NCBI RefSeq assembly: GCF_014495845.1 | Contig: NZ_CP061080.1 | Coordinates: 5,880,001-5,944,000 of the forward strand | Source: Aquibium microcysteis | Lineage (GTDB): Bacteria; Pseudomonadota; Alphaproteobacteria; Rhizobiales; Rhizobiaceae | Direction of reading: 5' to 3' | Length of the DNA stretch: 64,000 nt | Shown: one piece after another, positions 38,939-47,727 of the stretch | Position numbering within the stretch: the stretch's first letter is position 1 | How the letters are laid out: the number at the start of each line of letters is the position of its first letter | Made by a program: the position numbers and the translations under genes | Notes under the pieces: model-generated | Told to the model about the DNA's origin: nothing | The model's database searches: none | The model's input: only the letters and a program-made list of their open reading frames with translations

Positions 38939-39591
38939 CGGTCGGATCCTGGGTGGCGCCGGAAGGGTGTGCGGATGGCCTGCGGTGCACGCAGGCGGGA
39001 GCGGCCGGCAGGTGCACCCTGCGACCGGATTCTGCAATACCAGAATTATCGGCGGGACTGCAGGCGAAATCGTCATGTGTCCGCAACGGAAAGTGCAGCC
39101 CCCCGCGCCGTCCGGCCGGATCGCGCAGGCGCCGCACGGGACCACCAGGACGCAGGGCGGTGCCGGCCACCCCGGTCGCCTGCTGCTGATTCGTCTGCGC
39201 CGGCCGGGCCGCGGCGAATCACCCGCGTCGCATCCGGCCGGCCCTGCGGATTTTTTGGGTCCCGTCGCCGGGGCTGCCGGTGCATCGCCCCACGGTTCCA
39301 GGCAAGCGCGGCATCTGCGCGCGGGCCTGCTGCCACGCGCCATAGGGTTTCGGCAGCACTTCTGCGCCGACGCGGATGTCGGCGGACGGAGCGCCGATCC
39401 TGACCGGCACGCGTTGTTTTCCTGCGCGCCGCGCACGATCACGGGCATACGCGTTGCCTCGCCCGCCTCACGGGACGCCCGTGCCGACCCTGCACGAGCA
39501 CCGGACCAAGGTCTGGACCGTCCTGCTGGTCCATCGTCGCCGCGGCCGCCGTTTTTGCCGTCGTTTCAGGTTGCAATCGGACCCGATCCCC
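38939..39591. other. 650-base gene-free stretch
   Basis: No credible gene on either strand. Several long GC-rich open frames cross it without family features or ribosome sites. A GGATTTTTTGGG run near 39247-39259 and scattered palindromes are visible. The left end should hold the promoter of the IalB-like gene. Confidence 0.55.
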
Positions 39592-39608
39592 GGATATTGC
39601 GTTGCAAC
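39592..39608 (+). promoter_or_regulatory. Conserved upstream motif, copy 1
   Basis: GGATATTGCGTTGCAAC recurs with one change at 40141-40157. Each copy ends 64-65 bases before the start of one of two duplicated small genes, suggesting a shared promoter or regulator site. Confidence 0.55.
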
Positions 39609-39672
39609 AACGGCAATGGGAGCCTATACCCCAGGTAGAACGGAAGACTGACTGGTTGCGGAGTTTGAGAGA

Positions 39673-39885
39673 GTGGGCGTGCGTCTGAGGCTTCCCGGTG
39701 GGACATTGAAGTTCAAGAGATATGCCGAGCTGAGGGGCGTCGAGCGCCGGCGCGAAGTCCCCGTCCTGGTCATAGGTTTCATCTATGTCGTGTGGTGGAG
39801 CTGGCTTTCCGAACGGCGGTTCTCGAGCCACGGCGACAAGGGGTCGGGTCCTGCCGGGCACCTCGCGTCCGGCAGGGGCGAGTGA
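39673..39885 (+). CDS. Small membrane protein, duplicate copy 1
   Basis: A 70-residue protein with a GTG start. An N-terminal basic block (LRLPGGTLKFKRYAELRGVE, then RRREVP) is followed by one membrane helix (VLVIGFIYVVWWSWL) and a hydrophilic tail. It is paralogous to the gene at 40221 over the first 50 residues; the tails diverge. Function unknown. Position at the head of a polysaccharide locus and a conserved upstream motif suggest a shared regulatory circuit. Confidence 0.6.
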   Translation: MGVRLRLPGGTLKFKRYAELRGVERRREVPVLVIGFIYVVWWSWLSERRFSSHGDKGSGPAGHLASGRGE

Positions 39886-40140
39886 AGGACCGCACGTCAT
39901 GGTCCTGTCATCGAAGGGCTTTCTACGATGCGGGCGTCGCGCCGGCTGCGGCGCACCGGCCGACATGGCGCTCCCGTCCCGGCGCTGCAGGTCGCCGGAG
40001 CTCCATGGCCGGCCTGCCGGACGGACGCGGTGGCTCCCGGTCGCGTGTCGGTCGATCCGCGTCGCCGCGCGGCGACGGGACGCGTCGCCGGCACCAGTGG
40101 CCGGCGGAAGATGTGAAAGGTCACTAATCAAGCTTAAAGT

Positions 40141-40157
40141 GGATATTGCATTGCAAC
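40141..40157 (+). promoter_or_regulatory. Conserved upstream motif, copy 2
   Basis: GGATATTGCATTGCAAC differs from copy 1 by one base. It contains the imperfect dyad TTGCATTGCAA. It ends 64 bases before the ATG of the second small gene. Confidence 0.55.
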
Positions 40158-40220
40158 CGTGCTGTGTGTCGTCTACTCTGGGTGGTCGCGAGTTGTGGTC
40201 CGGTTGCAGGGAATACTTCG

Positions 40221-40433
40221 ATGAGCATCCGCATGCGTCTTCCCGGTGGAACCCTCAAAGTGAAGAGATATCCCGAGTTGCGGGGGCCGGAGCGCCGCAG
40301 AGAGGTGCCGGTCCTGGCCGTCGGCGGCCTGTACCTGGTCTGGTGGAGCAACGCGGCCATGAAGAGGAAGGCGCGCGAGATGGAGCAGGATCTCGGCCGG
40401 GTCCCCGTTCACGCCGGGGACGCGGACGTTTGA
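40221..40433 (+). CDS. Small membrane protein, duplicate copy 2
   Basis: A 70-residue protein with the same plan as the gene at 39673: MRLPGGTLKVKRYPELRGPE, then RRREVP, helix VLAVGGLYLVWWSNAA, and a charged tail (MKRKAREMEQDLGRV) in place of the first copy's tail. Both are exactly 70 residues. The conserved basic patch directly before the helix suggests an inner-membrane protein with the N-terminus in the cytoplasm. I do not know its function. Confidence 0.65.
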   Translation: MSIRMRLPGGTLKVKRYPELRGPERRREVPVLAVGGLYLVWWSNAAMKRKAREMEQDLGRVPVHAGDADV

Positions 40434-40680
40434 ACAGGGTGATTTGGTTCGGAGGCCCACAGTGGGCTATGCTGTCCGTCATGGATGGTTCGACGTCACC
40501 GCAGGAATCGCCGACACGCGCATGAGGCATCGGTTCACCGCAGGCTTTGGCGGGGCGGGATGTCCGCGGAGCCCTTTTTCCACCGCGCGACATGTTTTTG
40601 CCGCTCGGACCGGATTTAGTCTGCGCGGTTCCCGCGGGAGCCCGGCGTACCCGAAACGGACTTGCTGAGAGCACGGCGAC

Positions 40681-41232
40681 ATGGGACTTCACACCGCGGG
40701 CAAAGGCGTTCTGGACGGGCGGCCGATCCGTTTCGACGGCCGGCGCTGGTATGTGGTCCACGCCTTCACGGGACGCGAGAAGGAGGCGGAAGCCCAGCTT
40801 CGCAACCAGGGCTTCGAGGCCTTCAACCCGATCGAGATCCGGACGGTGCGCCACGCGCGCCGGCTGGTGACGCGGTCGGCCGCCTTCTTCCCCGGCTATG
40901 TCTTCGTCAGGATCGACGTCGACCTGGATCGGTGGCGCAGCATCAATGCGACGCGCGGCGTCCGGTCGCTGATCATGCAGGCGGAGCGGCCGGTCGCCTG
41001 TCCCAGAGGTCTGGTCGAAGGGCTGATCGATGCCGCCGATGCGAACGGCGTGATCGAAACCCGCCCGCTGCTTCAGCCGGGTCAGAAGGTGAAGGTGCGG
41101 ACGGGTCCGTTCGCCGAGTTCGTCGGCACGCTGGAGCAGCTCGACAATGCGGGCCGCGCCCGCGTGCTCCTGCAGATCATGTCCGGCGAGCGGGCCGTCC
41201 GTATGGCGGGCCACGATCTGGAAGCCGTTTGA
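40681..41232 (+). CDS. NusG-like specialised antiterminator (RfaH-type paralogue)
   Basis: A 183-residue protein with an N-terminal NGN domain (RRWYVVHAFTGREKEAEAQL, PGYVFVRIDVDLDRWRSINA) and a C-terminal KOW domain (PGQKVKVRTGPFAEFVGTLE). NusG paralogues next to polysaccharide operons keep RNA polymerase elongating through long transcripts. It is upstream of and codirectional with the glycan operon. The core nusG normally lies in the secE-rpl cluster, so this copy is probably specialised. An ops-like GCGGTAGC lies in the leader of the initiating transferase gene. Confidence 0.85.
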   Translation: MGLHTAGKGVLDGRPIRFDGRRWYVVHAFTGREKEAEAQLRNQGFEAFNPIEIRTVRHARRLVTRSAAFFPGYVFVRIDVDLDRWRSINATRGVRSLIMQAERPVACPRGLVEGLIDAADANGVIETRPLLQPGQKVKVRTGPFAEFVGTLEQLDNAGRARVLLQIMSGERAVRMAGHDLEAV

Positions 41233-41308
41233 ACCGGCGGCCCGGAGATGGCCGTCCGGGCACGGCCATCCTGCGGCGGCGCGGATCGGGCCGGGCGGCG
41301 CCGTCCGC

Positions 41309-41704
41309 ATGACCCGCCCGGGCGTGCCCCCGGCGCCGGTGCGGCTGCGGATCGCCGCCGGCATGGCGCTCGCGGTCGAGCTCGGCTGCATCGTCTGGCT
41401 CGCCTCGCGCGGCGGCGACAGCCAGATGCGGATCCAGTCCCTGCTGATGCTCGACGAGAAGGCGGCCCATGCCCTGGCCTTCGCCCTCGCGGGACTGACC
41501 GCCTCGCTGGCCTCGCACTCCGCCCTGTGGACGGCCGCCGGTCTCGGCGTCGTCGCGGCCGGCATCGAGATCCTGCAGTCCTTCGTGCCGGACCGCACCG
41601 CCTCCGTGCCGGACCTCCTGGCCTCCGCCGGCGGCATCGCGGCGGGCGTGGCCGTCGGCGCCGTGCTCTGGCCGGTCCTGCTTCGTGGTCTCCGGCGGCG
41701 CTGA
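41309..41704 (+). CDS. VanZ-like membrane protein
   Basis: A 131-residue protein with about four transmembrane helices and the VanZ pattern: an acidic-His start (LDEKAAHALAFALAGL), then ILQSFVPDRTASVPDLLASA and GIAAGVAVGAVL. Family members occur near exopolysaccharide and teicoplanin-resistance genes; the biochemical role is unclear. The start MTRPGVPP lies 76 bases after the NusG-like stop, so the genes may share a transcript. Confidence 0.7.
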   Translation: MTRPGVPPAPVRLRIAAGMALAVELGCIVWLASRGGDSQMRIQSLLMLDEKAAHALAFALAGLTASLASHSALWTAAGLGVVAAGIEILQSFVPDRTASVPDLLASAGGIAAGVAVGAVLWPVLLRGLRRR

Positions 41705-41726
41705 GTCCGCCCCGCCCGGGCGCGCC

Positions 41727-42452
41727 CTACTTCAGATCGTTCTCGTCCAGATCGACGAGGTCGAAATCGTCCGCCGCCTTGTGGCCGGGCTCCGGCGGCA
41801 GCGATTCCAGCCAGTCCCAGAACTCGAAATCTTCCCGCGTCCGGTCCTGGCGCGATGCCGCGCCCTGGGCACGGGCGCCGGCGCCCTCTGCCTCGAAGAA
41901 GTCCAGCTCCGGCCCGGCCTCGCGCGCGCGCCGCCGCGATGCCTGCGGCTCGCTCCGGCCGGCGGCGGGCTCGGCCGGCTGCGTCCGTCCGGCGCCTTCC
42001 GCGATCGACCGCACCTTGCTGAGTTCGGACGCCAGCAGTTCGAGAAGCTTCGCCTGCTTGCCCGCAAAGGCCTTCTGGCGCTGTTCCATGTCCGCCGAAA
42101 GGTCTGCCACCTGCCGCTCGACCTGGCGGCGCAGGCGCTCCTCGAGGTCGCGCCGCTCGGCCGCGTGGCGCTCCACCAGGGTGGCCTCGTTCTGCTCCAT
42201 CCGGCGGATGGTCTCCTCGCAGGCCGAAAGCCGCGATGTCAGCGTGTCGATCCGCTCGAGCAGGATCCGCAGTCCCTCCGATGGACGGGGCTGCCCATCG
42301 GTCCGCTCGGAAAGGGCGTGGTCCGGCCGTGCCTCCGCTTCCGTGGCGGACGGCTTCGCGATCTCTCCCTCGATCACCGTTTCCGGCCGCTCCGCGGCGG
42401 CGGGCGCTCGGCCAGGCTGCAGGAACCTCATCCGTCCCGTCTCCTGATTCAT
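41727..42452 (-). CDS. Coiled-coil protein with acidic C-terminus
   Basis: A 241-residue protein, unassigned. Residues 60-145 form a long, charged coiled coil (IRRMEQNEATLVERHAAERR, LEERLRRQVERQVADLSADM). A disordered Ala/Gly/Glu-rich linker leads to an aromatic-acidic tail (FEFWDWLESLPPEPGHKAAD, ending DLVDLDENDLK). No membrane segment. It converges with the VanZ-like gene and diverges from the polysaccharide operon. Possibly a scaffold or regulator of the glycan machinery, by position only. Confidence 0.6.
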   Translation of the reverse strand: MNQETGRMRFLQPGRAPAAAERPETVIEGEIAKPSATEAEARPDHALSERTDGQPRPSEGLRILLERIDTLTSRLSACEETIRRMEQNEATLVERHAAERRDLEERLRRQVERQVADLSADMEQRQKAFAGKQAKLLELLASELSKVRSIAEGAGRTQPAEPAAGRSEPQASRRRAREAGPELDFFEAEGAGARAQGAASRQDRTREDFEFWDWLESLPPEPGHKAADDFDLVDLDENDLK

Positions 42453-42964
42453 GGGTTCGAACGCATAGCTACAGCGTCCGGCGGTGCCGTTCAACCTGAC
42501 CCAAACGTCACCCGGCGCACCGGCTGGCGCCCTGCCTCCGCGCCACCGGGCCGGCAGCCTGTGGGAGGCTCCCACGCTCGACCCGCGCCGGCGCGCGACG
42601 GGCGGGCTGCGCCCTGAGCGCGCGGTCCGGTCCGCCGTCGCGTCCGCGAAGGCCTTTACAGCCGGGAAAAAGCAAGGGACTGCAAAGGCTTGGGCATGCC
42701 GATGCAGGGGCGTGGGAACGATCTCAGGATGCACAAGCCGCTTGCGGATCGGGACGATATCTGCCATGTCCGGACATGGTCGCTTCCGGTTCGCTCACCC
42801 GGGAGTGCGGTAGCCATTGGCTTGGTCCATGGCGGCAGGCCGCGGCGGATTGGGCGCCGACCCAGACGTTCCGCGCCGCTCGCGGCGCAGCGAACGGATT
42901 GCATCCGACGTGGCTGGCGGCGCCGGGGGGAGGCGCCGGTCACGGCAAGACAGGAGAGTTCGGG
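42453..42964. other. 512-base leader before the initiating glycosyltransferase gene
   Basis: I see no gene. The segment contains GCGGTAGC (42807-42814), identical to the core of the ops/JUMPstart element read by RfaH, about 150 bases before the operon. An AGGAGAG ribosome site (42952) lies seven bases before the TTG start of the next gene. Confidence 0.5.
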
Positions 42965-44251
42965 TTGATCTCGATCCCCATGGCCGGACCCATCGTCGCG
43001 CCGCCCCGGCACCGGTTCCTGCGCGTCCGCTACCAGCTTCTCGGCGGATTGCTCTTCGCCGTCGTCCTCCCCGTCCTCCTGCGAAGCCTCGACGGCACGT
43101 GGGTGATCACGGCGCAGACCACCCAGAACACCGTGCTCGCCGCGGTCTGCGCCCATATCCTGGGCTTTCTGGCCTTCCGCCGCCTCGGCACCTTCCCCGG
43201 CGTCGCCGCAGCCGGCTTCATCCTGCCCACCTTCGCGCTCACCTACGGCTTCATCTTCGCCGTCATCTTCTTCTTCCGCATCGATTACAGCCGCTTCCAG
43301 GCCGGCGGCAGCTTCATGCTGTCCACTCTCTGGTATTTCGGCTGGAGCATCGCGGCACGGCGCGTCGTGCGACACAGGCTGGCCGTCGTGCCGGGCGGCA
43401 ACGTGTCCGGCATCGAGCGCATCCAGAACGTCGTCTGGCACCATCTGTCGTCGCCCGACCAGGCCGTGGCGGGCATCAACGGCATCGTGGCGGATCTCAG
43501 GGCCGATCTGTCGGACGCCTGGGAACGCTACATCGCCGATGCCGCGCTGGCCGGGATCCGCGTCTACCACGTCAAGCAGGTGACCGAATCGCTGACGGGG
43601 CGGACCGAGATCGAGCACCTGTCGGAGAACACGCTGGGCTCGCTCAACCCCAACCAGTTCTACCTGTCCTTCAAGGAGGCCGCGGACCGGCTCGGCGCGG
43701 TGGCCGTGCTGGTGCTGCTGGCGCCGGTGCTGGCGCTGATCGCCTTGGCGATCCGGCTGGACTCGTCCGGCCCCGTCCTCTTCCGGCAGGAGCGGATGGG
43801 CTATCGCGGCAAGGTCTTCACGGTCTACAAGTTCCGGACGATGCGTGTGGAGGAGCCGGCAGGCGACGGGCGCGAGAGTGCCATGACGCGGCCCGGCGAC
43901 GACCGCATCACGCGGGTGGGGCACGTCCTGCGCCATTCCCGGCTCGACGAACTGCCGCAGGCGCTGAACATCCTGCGCGGCGAGATGAGCTGGATCGGGC
44001 CGCGGCCGGAAGCGCTGGCGCTGTCGCGCTGGTATGAGGACGAGCTTCCCTTCTACCGCTACCGGCACATCGTGCGCCCCGGCATCACCGGCTGGGCGCA
44101 GGTGAACCAGGGCCACGTCACCGACGTGGGCGACGTGCTGGAGAAGCTGCACTACGACTTCTACTACATCAAGAATTTCTCCCCCTGGCTCGACCTGCTG
44201 ATCGCGCTGCGCACCGTCAAGGTGATGGTGACGGGGCACGGCGCGCATTGA
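42965..44251 (+). CDS. Undecaprenyl-phosphate sugar phosphotransferase (exopolysaccharide initiation)
   Basis: A 428-residue inner-membrane enzyme that loads the first sugar phosphate onto undecaprenyl phosphate. The N-terminal 120 residues hold about four helices, then a cytoplasmic loop. The last 200 residues are the bacterial sugar-transferase domain: a membrane re-entrant helix (AVAVLVLLAPVLALIALAIR), PVLFRQERMGYRGKVFTVYK, FRTMR, RLDELPQALNILRGEMSWIG, PRPE and PGITGWAQVNQG. The TTG start is supported by AGGAGAG at the right distance; an ATG five codons later is the alternative. The sugar may be galactose or glucose. Confidence 0.88.
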   Translation: MISIPMAGPIVAPPRHRFLRVRYQLLGGLLFAVVLPVLLRSLDGTWVITAQTTQNTVLAAVCAHILGFLAFRRLGTFPGVAAAGFILPTFALTYGFIFAVIFFFRIDYSRFQAGGSFMLSTLWYFGWSIAARRVVRHRLAVVPGGNVSGIERIQNVVWHHLSSPDQAVAGINGIVADLRADLSDAWERYIADAALAGIRVYHVKQVTESLTGRTEIEHLSENTLGSLNPNQFYLSFKEAADRLGAVAVLVLLAPVLALIALAIRLDSSGPVLFRQERMGYRGKVFTVYKFRTMRVEEPAGDGRESAMTRPGDDRITRVGHVLRHSRLDELPQALNILRGEMSWIGPRPEALALSRWYEDELPFYRYRHIVRPGITGWAQVNQGHVTDVGDVLEKLHYDFYYIKNFSPWLDLLIALRTVKVMVTGHGAH

Positions 44252-45169
44252 TGCGGGGGCTGAGATGGCTTGCCGGTGCCGCTGCCGCGACGCCGTCATC
44301 CCGGGGCCTGTCCCCGGGATCTGCCCGCGCCTGGAGATCGTGCGGGGCGCTGGCCTCCGCGGGGGGAAGGGCGGTCCGGCGTTTGCAGATCCTCGGGACA
44401 AGCCCGAGGATGACGGCTGGAGCGGGGATGACGGCCGGAGCGGGGATGGCGGCCGAGCCTTCGATGCCGTCATCCCGCGGCCTGTCCCCGGGATCTGCCA
44501 CGCTCCCGGAGATCGTGCGGGGACCCGGCCTCGCCGGGGATACGCAGGGCGGTCGGGCGTTTGCAGATCCTCGGGACGAGCCCGAGGATGACGGCTGGAG
44601 CGGGGATGGTGGCTGGAGTGAGGATGACGGTCTGGCCGAGGATGGCGGCCGGGCCTTCGACTCCGTCATCCCGGGGCCTGTCCCCGGGATCTGCCACGCT
44701 CCCGGAGATCGCGCGGGGTCCCGGCCTCGCCGGGGATACGCAGGGCGGTCGGGCGTTTGCAGATCCTCGGGACAAGCCCGAGGATGACGGCTGGAGTGAG
44801 GATGGTGGCTGGAGTGAGGATGACGGTCTGGCCGAGGATGGCGGCCGGGCCTTCGATGCCGTCATCCCGGGGCCTGTCCCCGGGATCTGCCCCCTCCCGG
44901 AGATCGTGCGGGGGCCCGGCCTCGCCGGGGATACGCAGGGCGGTTCGGCGTTTGCAGATCCTCGGAACAAGCCCGAGGATGACGGCTGGAGCGGGGATGA
45001 CGGCCGGAGCGGGCATGACGGCTGGAGCGGGGATGGCGGCCAGACCTCCGAGGCCGTCATCCGGGGGCCTGTCCTCGGGATCTGCCACGCTCCCGGAGAT
45101 CGCGCGGGGTCCCGGCCTCGCCGGGTTACGCAGTGCGGTCGGGCGTTTGCAGATCCTCGGGACGAGCCC

Positions 45170-46505
45170 CATACGCGCTAACATAGCGTTGACGGTGCAT
45201 TCGGCGCGTGATTCGTTTGGCGCATGAATGATTCGCTGCACGCCATGAATTGGGACGAGCTGGTCGCGCGACTGGGCTCGGAGGAGGAGTTGACGAGGAG
45301 CGCGCGGGAGGCGGGTGCGCTGCTTCGAAAGCGGCAGGTGTCCAGCGCCACAATTCTGTTGCGGTTGTGTTTCGCCTATGTGCTGGGGCGGTTTTCGCTT
45401 CGCACGCTGGCGGCCTGGGCCGAGCAGCGAGGCCTGGCGTCGATGTCCGACGTGGCGATGCTCAGGCGGCTGAAGGCCAGTGCCGACTGGGTGGGCGACC
45501 TGGTCTCGGACCTGCTCGCCGAGCGCTGCCCCGAAGCCCTGGCCGGTTCGAGCGGCGGACTGCGGATGATGGCGGTCGACGCCACGGTGGTGGCGCCGCC
45601 CGGACCCAAGCGGGCCTATTGGATGGTGCATACGGTGTTCGACCTCTCGAGGCTCAGGCTGTGTTCGGTGGACGTGACCGATCGGCATGATGCCGAGCGG
45701 TTGTCGCGCGGCGTCGTCCAGGCCGGCGAATTGCGGATCGCCGATCGCGCCCACGCCAGGGCGGACGATCTGGCTCGGGTGGTCGAGGCTGGCGGCGCGT
45801 TCCTGGTTCGCGCCCCTTCGACCCATCCGCGCCTGCTGGATGGGGAGGGTCGGCTGCTGGATCGTCTGGCGCTGTGCCGCGAGGCGGGCGAGAAGGGCGT
45901 GCTCGATCGGCCGGTGAGGGTCCAGGACCGCAAGTCGAAGGTCGAGGTGGCCGCCCGGGTGGTGATCCTGCCCCTGCCGCCCGAGGCGGCGGCGAAGGCC
46001 AGGCGCGCGGCGCGCCGTCTGGCCGCCAAGGCGGGGTACGAGCCCAGCGAGGCCGGCATCGAGATGGCCGGTTGTCTGGTGCTGCTGACGTCGCTCCCGT
46101 CGGACGGCTGGCCGCCCGAACGGCTCGCCTCGACCTATCGGCTGCGATGGCAGGTCGAGCTGGCGTTCAAACGGATGAAGTCGCTGGTGGGCCTGGAAGA
46201 CCTCCGCGCAAAAGATCCCAACCTGGCGCGCCTGTGGATCAACACCGCCCTTCTGGCCGCCCTGCTGACCGAAGACGACCTGCCGGCCCTCGGTCCCGAG
46301 GCGCCGGACTCTCTCCCCCTGGCCGCCTGAACCGGGCCGCCCTGCCGATCTGGCGTCTCGCAGCCATGGCGCTCGCCAACATCTCCCTGGCGGTCTTGCA
46401 GGGACCAACCAGACGGATCCCCATCGACCGTCTGCTCCACCGACTGCGCGAGCCACCGCGACGACGGCGCGCAATTGCACATCGGCAGCTATGTTAGCGC
46501 GTATG
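45170..46505 (+). mobile_element. Complete IS4-family insertion sequence, 1336 bp
   Basis: Perfect 18-bp terminal inverted repeats (CATACGCGCTAACATAGC at 45170-45187 and its complement at 46488-46505) enclose one intact transposase gene. An 11-bp direct repeat of the target, GGGACGAGCCC, flanks both ends (45159-45169 and 46506-46516), within the size range of IS4-family insertions. Removing the element restores the repeat-unit sequence exactly, so the insertion is recent and simple. Confidence 0.95.
45224..46330 (+). CDS. IS4-family DDE transposase
   Basis: A 368-residue transposase. The RNase H-like DDE core has its first Asp in MMAVDATVVAPPGPKRAYWM, a second near LRIADRAHARADDL, and the IS4 signature Y-(2)-R-(3)-E-(6)-K in STYRLRWQVELAFKRMKSL. 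A helical N-terminal domain binds the ends. The frame is intact from ATG to stop and the ends and target duplication are perfect, so it may still be active. Confidence 0.93.
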   Translation: MNDSLHAMNWDELVARLGSEEELTRSAREAGALLRKRQVSSATILLRLCFAYVLGRFSLRTLAAWAEQRGLASMSDVAMLRRLKASADWVGDLVSDLLAERCPEALAGSSGGLRMMAVDATVVAPPGPKRAYWMVHTVFDLSRLRLCSVDVTDRHDAERLSRGVVQAGELRIADRAHARADDLARVVEAGGAFLVRAPSTHPRLLDGEGRLLDRLALCREAGEKGVLDRPVRVQDRKSKVEVAARVVILPLPPEAAAKARRAARRLAAKAGYEPSEAGIEMAGCLVLLTSLPSDGWPPERLASTYRLRWQVELAFKRMKSLVGLEDLRAKDPNLARLWINTALLAALLTEDDLPALGPEAPDSLPLAA

Positions 46506-46630
46506 GGGACGAGCCCGAGGATGACGGCTGGAGCGAGGATGACGGCAGGATTGGGCATGAAGGCCGGAGCGAGGATGACGGCCGGTGCTCGACGCTGCCC
46601 GGCGCCGCGGAACTAAATGGGGCAGGCTGA

Positions 46631-47689
46631 ATGAACATCCTCGTCACCGGCGGCGCCGGCTTCATCGGCTCGGCCGTCTGCCGTCACCTGATCGCTTCGA
46701 CCGGTCACCGCGTCGTCAATCTCGATGCACTGACCTATGCCGCCAGCCTGTCGTCGCTCGATCCGATCGCCGGCGATCCCCGCTACCGCTTCGTGAAGGG
46801 CGACATCGGCGACGCCGCGCTCGTGTCCGCGCTGCTTGCCGAAGAAGCCATCGACGTCGTCATGCATCTGGCGGCGGAGAGCCATGTCGACCGTTCGATC
46901 GACGGACCCGCGGCCTTCATTCGGACCAACGTGGTCGGAACCTGCACGCTGCTCGAAGCCGCCCGCGCCCATGTCGCGGCACTTCCCGCCGACCGGCGCG
47001 CCCGCTTCCGCTTCCACCACGTCTCCACCGACGAGGTGTTCGGCCAGCTGCCGCTCGACGGCGGGCTCTTCACCGAGGAGAGCCCCTATGCGCCGTCCTC
47101 GCCCTATTCGGCATCCAAGGCCGCATCGGACCATCTGGCGCTCGCCTGGCACCATACCTACGGACTGCCCGTGGTGCTGTCGAACTGCTCCAACAATTAC
47201 GGGCCCTACCATTTCCCCGAGAAGCTGATCCCGCTCGCCATCCTGAACGCCATCGAGGGCCGGCCGATCCCGGTCTACGGCACCGGCCGCAACGTCCGTG
47301 ACTGGCTCTATGTCGAGGACCACGCCCGGGCGCTGGCGCTGGTGGCGACGAAGGGCGTTCCGGGACGCTCCTACAATGTCGGCGGCCGCAACGAGCGCAG
47401 CAACCTCGCCGTGGTGGAGGCCATCTGCGACACGCTGGACAGGCTCGCGCCCCGGCCGGGCGGCGGCAGCCGGCGCGACCTCATCGGCTTCGTCGCCGAC
47501 CGTCCGGGCCACGACCTGCGCTATGCCATCGACGCGACGCGGATCGAGACCGAGCTGGGCTGGCGGGCGCAGGAGAGCTTCGAGACCGGGCTGGAGAAGA
47601 CCGTGCGCTGGTTCCTCGACAACGAGGCCTGGTGGCGGCCGATCCGGCAGGCCCGCTACGACGGCAGGCGCCTCGGCGCGGCGGCGTGA
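46631..47689 (+). CDS. rmlB: dTDP-glucose 4,6-dehydratase
   Basis: A 352-residue NAD-dependent short-chain dehydrogenase that makes dTDP-4-keto-6-deoxyglucose. It shows the Rossmann loop [15 protein letters not shown], the NAD contact [24 protein letters not shown], the catalytic STDEVFGQL (Asp-Glu pair) and Y159-K163 in [11 protein letters not shown]. It begins right after the repeat array and starts the nucleotide-sugar part of the glycan operon. rmlC and rmlD are not in this window, so the keto sugar may instead be used by the DegT aminotransferase at 53001. Confidence 0.95.
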   Translation: MNILVTGGAGFIGSAVCRHLIASTGHRVVNLDALTYAASLSSLDPIAGDPRYRFVKGDIGDAALVSALLAEEAIDVVMHLAAESHVDRSIDGPAAFIRTNVVGTCTLLEAARAHVAALPADRRARFRFHHVSTDEVFGQLPLDGGLFTEESPYAPSSPYSASKAASDHLALAWHHTYGLPVVLSNCSNNYGPYHFPEKLIPLAILNAIEGRPIPVYGTGRNVRDWLYVEDHARALALVATKGVPGRSYNVGGRNERSNLAVVEAICDTLDRLAPRPGGGSRRDLIGFVADRPGHDLRYAIDATRIETELGWRAQESFETGLEKTVRWFLDNEAWWRPIRQARYDGRRLGAAA

Positions 47690-47727
47690 CGGCGCGGGCG
47701 GCGGACGGCTTTGCGGAGGGGCGGCGC

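Larger units (their letters stand above)
44292..46583. repeat. Five-unit intergenic repeat array, split by an IS
   Basis: Units start near 44292, 44466, 44662, 44858 and 45052, i.e. every 174-196 bases. Each is a large imperfect palindrome. It begins CCGTCATCCCGGGGCCTGTC, has a GCAGATCCTCGGGAC right arm and ends GAGGATGACGG. Then come two to four copies of an 18-bp subrepeat, CTGGAGCGGGGATGACGG. The fifth unit is interrupted at 45170 and resumes at 46517. Continuous open frames cross the array on both strands only because it lacks stops; I do not consider them genes. Confidence 0.9.

Noticed and set aside
38939..39638. 334-codon plus-strand frame crossing the IalB-like gene and the following gap
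   Set aside because: The first part is antisense to the IalB-like gene and the rest lacks any conserved pattern; the gap is better treated as non-coding.
44292..45169. CRISPR array
   Set aside because: Repeats are 174-196 bp palindromic units with near-identical interiors, not short repeats with unique spacers, and no cas genes are present.
44666..46558. 630-codon minus-strand open frame and plus-strand frames across the repeat array
   Set aside because: They consist of translated intergenic repeats (TASKARPP/SRGLSPGSA-type units) and antisense transposase; no stop codons happen to fall in the repeat phase.
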